64,000 bases of DNA from Pararoseomonas sp. SCSIO 73927 (GTDB lineage Bacteria; Pseudomonadota; Alphaproteobacteria; Acetobacterales; Acetobacteraceae): assembly GCF_037040815.1 (NCBI RefSeq), contig NZ_CP146232.1, positions 1,978,501 to 2,042,500 of the forward strand. Reading direction: 5' to 3'. Positions within the stretch are counted from its first letter, which is position 1. Every line of letters begins with the position of its first letter. Shown one piece after another: positions 60,144 through 64,000 of the stretch. The notes below the pieces were generated by a model that made no database searches, was not told the origin of the DNA, and saw only the letters and a list, made by a program, of their open reading frames with translations. Position numbers and translations under genes: made by a program.

Positions 60144-61015
60144 TACAGGCTTCTCTCGGGCCGGACCTCCCAGCGAAAGCGGCGGGAATGTCCCGGCGCC
60201 AGGATTGTCAGGCCCGGCCGTTCCAGGAATTCGCCGTCCCAGCCCAGCGGCGCCGCAGTGCCGCACCAGGGTTCCAGGCAGAGAAAACTGGCGCCCGGTT
60301 TCGACCAGAGGCCGAAATCGGAATAGCCCTCCCACCTCATTTCCAATGCCGCGCCCGGAGCGATGTAGCGGAGTTCACGTGGGCGGAAATCCTGCAGGAC
60401 GATCGCATCTTTCTCAAAAAGAGAGGGCTCAAGCGGGAGGACCCCGTTTCGCAACGGGATGGTCTCCACGCCATCCAGCAGCCCCCCGGTAAGGCGACGC
60501 GCTGACAAGGCCTCCACGCCGGGAAAGGCGATGCTATGGCCCTCGGCCGAGGCCGTGCCGGGCAGGGGCCAGGCGAAGGCGGGATGACCCCCGAGGAGAA
60601 AGGGTAGAACTTCCCGTCCAGGATTGAGGACGGTGACCGTGCAGGAGAGGGCGCCCCCCGCCACGGCCCACTCCACCTCCAGCGCGAAGGCGAATGGGTA
60701 GGCCGCCCGCGTCGCCTCGTCGTCCCCCAGCCGCAGGGCGCAGCCCGTCCCATTCCGCCGGACCCAGGTGAAGCGGCGGTCCCGCGCGAAACCGTGCTGG
60801 GTGAGCCGGTGCGCCCGGCCGGCATGGCGCAGAACATCGCCCGGCAGGCGGCCGACGATCGGAAACAGGATCGGGGCGTGGCGCGGCCATTCCGGCCCGG
60901 CATGCCAGAGCCATTCCCCGCCACCGGCGTCGCGCAGCCCGCACAACTCCGCCCCGTGGGCACTGACGGTGACGGTCAGGCGGTCGTCGCCGAAGCGGTG
61001 CGTGTCGTCGGGCAT
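60140..61015 (-). CDS. Aldose 1-epimerase family protein
   Basis: A 291-residue beta-sandwich enzyme of the galactose mutarotase superfamily. HAPILFPIVGRLPGDVLRHAGRAHRLTQHGFARDR carries a conserved Arg and His, LLGGHPAFAWPLPG a second His, and FLCLEPWCGTAAPLGW the Glu-containing segment. It likely interconverts alpha and beta anomers of a hexose or hexose phosphate. Start ATG 61015; its stop TAG shares bases with the stop of the H-NS gene on the other strand. Confidence 0.88.
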   Translation of the reverse strand: MPDDTHRFGDDRLTVTVSAHGAELCGLRDAGGGEWLWHAGPEWPRHAPILFPIVGRLPGDVLRHAGRAHRLTQHGFARDRRFTWVRRNGTGCALRLGDDEATRAAYPFAFALEVEWAVAGGALSCTVTVLNPGREVLPFLLGGHPAFAWPLPGTASAEGHSIAFPGVEALSARRLTGGLLDGVETIPLRNGVLPLEPSLFEKDAIVLQDFRPRELRYIAPGAALEMRWEGYSDFGLWSKPGASFLCLEPWCGTAAPLGWDGEFLERPGLTILAPGHSRRFRWEVRPERSLY

Positions 61016-61072
61016 GGGCCTGGATGAAGCGTTCCGGCGGGCTGGGCAAGCCATCGCGGCGTGCGGCCCCCC

Positions 61073-61323
61073 CCTCCGCAAGGGGGCGCCGCCCCCTTGC
61101 ATCCCCCGCCAGGGGCCTGAGGCCCCTGGACCCCCGTTTGGCTGCTGCCGCGCCGTCCTGAGACGGTATTTCTGCGGGACAGGCCCCTTCCTGCCCTGGC
61201 AGTCGCCTCGGGTCATCGACCCGAGGCGCACCGTCAGCCGAGAGAAACCAAAGCCTAGAGAAAGATGATGGTGAGGGGTCCGGGGAGAGGAAGAATTCCT
61301 TCTTCCTCTCCCTGGCCACGGAC
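61073..61323 (+). repeat. Dispersed hairpin element, copy I
   Basis: H1 is a compensated variant with 10-bp arms GCAAGGGGGC (61078-61087) and GCCCCCTTGC (61091-61100). H2 reads CCAGGGGCC/GGCCCCTGG, fully paired. H3 and H4 are consensus. It lies between the divergent starts of the epimerase and PEBP genes, so like copy A it is not next to a 3' end. The rest of the 397-bp gap shows no other feature. Confidence 0.93.
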
Positions 61324-61412
61324 CACCATCGCCGGATCGCACATCCCCGCCGTCCTCCCCGCAACCCGGCGGCGCGGCGCGCGTCCCTCCCGGGTAGTCA
61401 GGAGGCGTTCAC

Positions 61413-62003
61413 ATGCTGCAAGTCCTGCCCGCCGGGCTGGGCCGGGCCCTGTCGGGGATGCGGCCCGGCATCAACGCGCTGCTCTTCGCCTGGGTGAACG
61501 TGCCGGCGGTGATCGAGGTGAGCAGCCCGGCCTTCGCGGGGGGCGGCGCGATCCCGGCGCTGCACACGGCCGACGGGGCAGGGCTCTCGCCGCCGCTCGC
61601 CTGGGCGGGGGTGCCGGCCGCGGCGGGGGCGCTGCTGCTGGTGGTGGAGGATGCGGACAGCCCGACACCGCGGCCTCTGGTCCACGCCATCGTCACCGGG
61701 TTGCCGGCGGCGGATGGCGGGCTGGCGGCGGGGGACCTGCCGGGCCCGGGGCGGCCTGGCCTGCCGGGGCTGGGGGTGGGGCGGAACTCGTACTTCGGAA
61801 AGGCCTGGCTGCCGCCGGATCCGCCGCCGGGGCACGGGCCGCACCGCTACGCCTTCCAGATCTTCGCCCTGCACGGGCGGCCTGCTGCCGGACCGGGGGC
61901 GCCGCTGTCGGGCTCGCCGGGGCGGGGGGCGCTGAAGAAGATTCTCGGCCCGGGCGTCCTGGCGAAAGGGTGCCTTATCGGCACCTATGAGAGGCGGGGC
62001 TGA
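61413..62003 (+). CDS. YbhB/YbcL-family phosphatidylethanolamine-binding-like protein
   Basis: A 196-residue PEBP-fold protein. ALHTADGAGLSPPLAWAGVPA, LLLVVEDADSPTPRPLVHAIVTGLP and the C-terminal HRYAFQIFALHGRP line the anion-binding pocket of the family (DPDAP-like DADSP and a GPHRY loop). Bacterial members may bind phosphate-bearing ligands or inhibit proteases; the role here is unknown. Start ATG 61413 has no strong ribosome site. Confidence 0.88.
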   Translation: MLQVLPAGLGRALSGMRPGINALLFAWVNVPAVIEVSSPAFAGGGAIPALHTADGAGLSPPLAWAGVPAAAGALLLVVEDADSPTPRPLVHAIVTGLPAADGGLAAGDLPGPGRPGLPGLGVGRNSYFGKAWLPPDPPPGHGPHRYAFQIFALHGRPAAGPGAPLSGSPGRGALKKILGPGVLAKGCLIGTYERRG

Positions 62004-62037
62004 GGCCCCGATCCCTCCGGCGAGGGGCGCTTCGTCC

Positions 62038-62175
62038 CTAACCCAGCACCTCGCGGACGATCTGGCGGATCTCCGCCGCGCTAAGCGTGCCAGCCTCGGC
62101 CGGGCGGGGGGTGGTGTGCGGCAGGCTCGGGGCCGGCCGGTGGTTGATGCTGTGGTTGATGCTCTGGATATTCAT
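62038..62175 (-). CDS. Candidate 45-residue small protein
   Basis: An ATG at 62175 opens a 45-codon frame ending TAG at 62038. About nine of ten third codon positions are G or C, as in real genes here. The product starts MNIQSINHSINHRP, with a SINH duplication, then a Pro/Thr-rich middle and an amphipathic C-terminal LSAAEIRQIVREVLG. A GAGAG lies 10 bp before the start. It has no recognised family. It could be a small regulator or toxin-like peptide, or a chance frame. Confidence 0.5.
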   Translation of the reverse strand: MNIQSINHSINHRPAPSLPHTTPRPAEAGTLSAAEIRQIVREVLG

Positions 62176-62361
62176 GGTTTTCTCTCGTTGATCCCGGCGG
62201 CAACGTCCGGTCGCCGGGGCGGTTCCTGAGCCCTCCAGCTTTCGTCCGGGAATGGGACGAAGGCGGGACGGGCCCGTGACGGGATCATGATGTTGCGTGA
62301 TCCCGGATTAGCGGCATGTCGGTAAACAGCCGGTTGAGGGCTAGGGACTGCAGCCGGATGC

Positions 62362-62402
62362 GGAACGGGCGCCGGCGGCCTTGCGGCCGTGGCGCCCGTC
62401 CG
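62362..62402 (-). terminator. Candidate terminator of the cold-shock gene
   Basis: On the minus strand, GGACGGGCGCC and GGCGCCCGTTCC arms enclose a GGCC-GCAA-GGCC inner hairpin, about 45 bp past the cold-shock stop. Only a short T pair follows, so the call is tentative. Confidence 0.45.
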
Positions 62403-62445
62403 TGGTTCCTGCCGATGGTCAAGGGGGGCGGTGCCGCCCCGCCTC

Positions 62446-62652
62446 TCAGCCCATCTGAAGGTTGGAGGCAGACATCTTGCCCTTCGGGTCCTTCTGGACG
62501 TCGAAGGAGAGCTTGTCACCCTCGTTCAGGCCGCGCAGGCCGGCGCGCTGAACATCCGAGATGTGGACGAACACGTCCTTGGACCCATCATCCGGCTGGA
62601 TGAAGCCGTAGCCCTTGGTCGCGTTGAACCACTTCACGGTTCCGGTAGCCAT
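62446..62652 (-). CDS. Cold-shock domain protein, CspA family
   Basis: A 68-residue single OB-fold RNA chaperone. RNP1 is KGYGFIQPD and RNP2 is VFVHISDV; the start [18 protein letters not shown] is the family norm. Binds single-stranded RNA and DNA and melts mRNA structure. A long leader with two hairpins and a candidate promoter lie upstream on the minus strand, typical of Csp genes regulated after transcription. Confidence 0.97.
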   Translation of the reverse strand: MATGTVKWFNATKGYGFIQPDDGSKDVFVHISDVQRAGLRGLNEGDKLSFDVQKDPKGKMSASNLQMG

Positions 62653-62693
62653 CGATCGCGTATCTTTCGTCTGGGGGCGCCGCTCGGGGAACC

Positions 62694-62732
62694 CCCTTGG
62701 GGGTGCCCCCAAGGGCCGGACATCCTCCGGCC
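62694..62732 (-). promoter_or_regulatory. Twin hairpins in the cold-shock gene leader
   Basis: CCCTTGGGGG (62694-62703) and CCCCCAAGGG (62706-62715) form a 10-bp stem with almost no loop, and GGCCGGA (62714-62720) with TCCGGCC (62726-62732) forms a second. They lie 42-80 bp before the Csp start, within its presumed 5' UTR. The first resembles H1/H2 of the dispersed elements but the rest of the element is absent. Confidence 0.55.
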
Positions 62733-62810
62733 CACGAGGGCGAATTACCGGAACTGGCGGCCCGGCGTCCTGGTGGATCGGCGGACGGTTTGGGCCAGCA
62801 CTGGCAGAGT

Positions 62811-62840
62811 TTATCTGGGAAGCAGATGACGGGATTGCAA
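62811..62840 (-). promoter_or_regulatory. Candidate promoter of the cold-shock gene
   Basis: On the minus strand TTGCAA (62835-62840) and AGATAA (62811-62816) are separated by 18 bp. A transcript starting near 62804 would carry a leader of about 150 bases, in the range of known csp leaders. Confidence 0.4.
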
Positions 62841-63232
62841 CCCGCCCCCGGCCTCTGGCACGGCCGGGCTCGTGCCCCACGGCGGAGCGGGCGGGGGCGG
62901 GCGCCATGCCCGGGGTGCCATTTTTCCTGGCCTTTGCCGGCGGGAGCCGCCATATAGCCGCCCGCCGGGTGCGCCGCAGGGTTCACCCGCCCTCCGCGCA
63001 TGCGGTGGGCTGACAGGAACGGCCGCGCCGCGGCGTTTCCGGCCACATGGAACCCCGTGCGCGGCGACCCCGCGGCGGACCCCATGCCGCCCGAGACGCC
63101 GGGCACCCCGCCATCCCGGGAGCGACCGGGGCGGGGGCGCAGAGACCCTTCATCCCATCCATGTCGCAACCATTGCCCGAAGGGGCGCCCCGCCCGGCAA
63201 TCCGGCCGGATCGGGGCCGACAGGATGCACGC
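62841..63232. other. Intergenic stretch upstream of pnp
   Basis: No gene is seen in these 392 bp. In many proteobacteria rpsO sits directly upstream of pnp; here it does not, and no frame encodes an S15-like sequence. An AGGA lies 9 bp before the pnp start. Confidence 0.6.
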
Positions 63233-64000
63233 ATGTTCGACAGCTACTACCGCAAGGACATTGACTGGGGCGGCAAGACCCTGACGCTGGAGACGGGCAA
63301 GATCGCCCGCCAGGCCGACGGCGCCGTTCTCGCCCGCCTGGGCGACACCATCGTCCTCTGCACCGCCGTCGGCGCCCGCTCCGTGAAGCCGGGCCAGGAC
63401 TTCTTCCCGCTGACCGTGAACTACCAGGAGAAGGCCTTCGCCGCGGGCAAGATCCCCGGCGGCTTCTTCAAGCGCGAGGGCCGTCCCTCCGAGTTCGAGA
63501 CCCTCACCTCCCGCCTGATCGACCGCCCGATCCGCCCGCTCTTCCCGGAGGGCTTCCGGAACGAGGTGCAGGTGGTGGCGACCGTGCTCTCCCACGACAT
63601 GGAGAACAGCCCGGACATCGTGGCGATGGTCGGCTGCTCCGCCGCCCTGACGATCTCCGGCATCCCCTTCTTCGGCCCGATCGCCGCCGCCCGCGTCGGC
63701 TACGCCGCCGGCGAGTACATCCTGAACCCGACGCTGGAGCAGACGAAGACCAGCGAGCTGGAGCTGGTGGTCGCCGGCACGGCCGAGGGCGTGCTGATGG
63801 TGGAGTCCGAGGCGAAGGAGCTCACCGAGGAGGTGATGCTCGGCGCCGTGGAGTTTGGCCACAAGGCCTTCCAGCCCGTGATCGCCGGCATCATCGAGCT
63901 GGCCGAGCGCGCGGCGAAGGAGCCCTGGGCCCTCGTCGAGAAGACCGAGGCCGAGACGGCGCTGAAGGCGCGCATCTCCGAGCTGGGCCGCGCCGACATG
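63233..64000 (+). CDS. pnp: Polyribonucleotide nucleotidyltransferase (partial)
   Basis: The first 256 codons are present and the gene runs off the right edge. [31 protein letters not shown] ([10 protein letters not shown]) N-terminus, [23 protein letters not shown] and [18 protein letters not shown] are invariant PNPase segments of the first RNase PH core. PNPase degrades RNA 3' to 5' by phosphorolysis and is part of the degradosome. Start ATG 63233. Confidence 0.97.
   Translation, partial: MFDSYYRKDIDWGGKTLTLETGKIARQADGAVLARLGDTIVLCTAVGARSVKPGQDFFPLTVNYQEKAFAAGKIPGGFFKREGRPSEFETLTSRLIDRPIRPLFPEGFRNEVQVVATVLSHDMENSPDIVAMVGCSAALTISGIPFFGPIAAARVGYAAGEYILNPTLEQTKTSELELVVAGTAEGVLMVESEAKELTEEVMLGAVEFGHKAFQPVIAGIIELAERAAKEPWALVEKTEAETALKARISELGRADM

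Noticed and set aside
3187..61323. Recurrent peptide MMVRGPGRGRIPSSSPWPR encoded in several hairpin elements
   Set aside because: It only reflects conservation of the H4 DNA. The frame is not kept open on the same side in all copies and has no ribosome site.
3187..61323. CRISPR array
   Set aside because: The repeated units are kilobases apart, 250 bp long, in both orientations, with genes between them and no cas genes.
3187..61323. Insertion sequence or intact transposon
   Set aside because: No transposase, terminal inverted repeat pair or target duplication was seen; the elements could still be non-autonomous.
62830..62850. Possible tRNA T-arm (GGGTTGCAATCCCG on the minus strand)
   Set aside because: The loop does not match the GTTCRANYC consensus and no other tRNA arms flank it; TTGCAA here better fits a -35 box.

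Overview
The window is high-GC (roughly 70%) chromosomal DNA from an alphaproteobacterium, most likely an Acetobacteraceae member of the Roseomonas type. The inference rests on the protein families present: a cyoABCD quinol oxidase followed by a RegBA redox two-component pair, several orphan tripartite-tricarboxylate (Bug/TctC) receptors, phosphatidylcholine synthesis by a Rhodobacter-type PmtA, the mutM/ubiE/coaBC/dut cluster, and an H-NS-like protein of the YRGPNGETWSGRGR type. No rRNA, tRNA, transposase, prophage or CRISPR array was found. Both edges cut genes: livH on the left and pnp on the right.

Layout. 1-2966: branched-chain amino acid type ABC genes with an acyl-CoA ligase (minus strand). 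3645-5375: rpsA. 5826-7169: MFS transporter. 7390-14315: cyoABCD, surf1, regB, regA, a respiratory module with its likely redox regulator. 14617-16900: Bug receptor, GNAT, lysozyme-like protein. 17217-24688: a minus-strand export locus made of two NHLM-type ABC proteins (one with an intact C39 peptidase), an HlyD-type adaptor and an RTX repeat protein that starts with a double-glycine leader. 25071-29347: lipid genes (PmtA, a DUF962-like membrane protein, a membrane-anchored class III aminotransferase, Psd). 29622-39655: glycosyltransferase, Bug receptor, guanine deaminase, DUF992 protein, methyltransferase, GloB, DUF985 cupin, TrpS, MurJ. 39995-44695: LysR plus a divergent cupin/Bug/CoA-transferase/acyl-CoA dehydrogenase operon. 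44697-49356: MarR, benzoylformate decarboxylase-like, aldehyde dehydrogenase, Bug (minus strand). 49713-56334: mutM, ubiE, an unknown gene, coaBC, dut, moeB, a DsrE-like gene and an SH3 protein. 56735-64000: an unknown gene with a DUF2272 lipoprotein, H-NS-like, aldose epimerase, PEBP, a 45-codon small ORF, a cold-shock protein and pnp.

The most unusual structure is a family of about 250-bp intergenic elements present in 11 copies (A-K), about one per 6 kb. Each copy is a string of four hairpins (called H1-H4 here) around a conserved core. Stem sequences differ between copies but the changes are compensated on the other arm, so base pairing is being preserved. Nine of the 11 copies abut a gene 3' end. 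In the entries below, strand + means the element reads H1, H2, core, H3, H4 from left to right.

The second notable system is the RTX protein with a C39-type leader next to a dedicated C39-ABC/HlyD exporter. This is a different export logic from the usual C-terminal RTX secretion signal. Smaller points include a perfect 9-bp dyad ahead of cyoA, a long hairpin-rich leader on the cold-shock gene, a hairpin-rich leader on the H-NS gene, loss of an otherwise typical cysteine in MutM and CoaBC, and ubiB replaced by an unknown gene between ubiE and coaBC.
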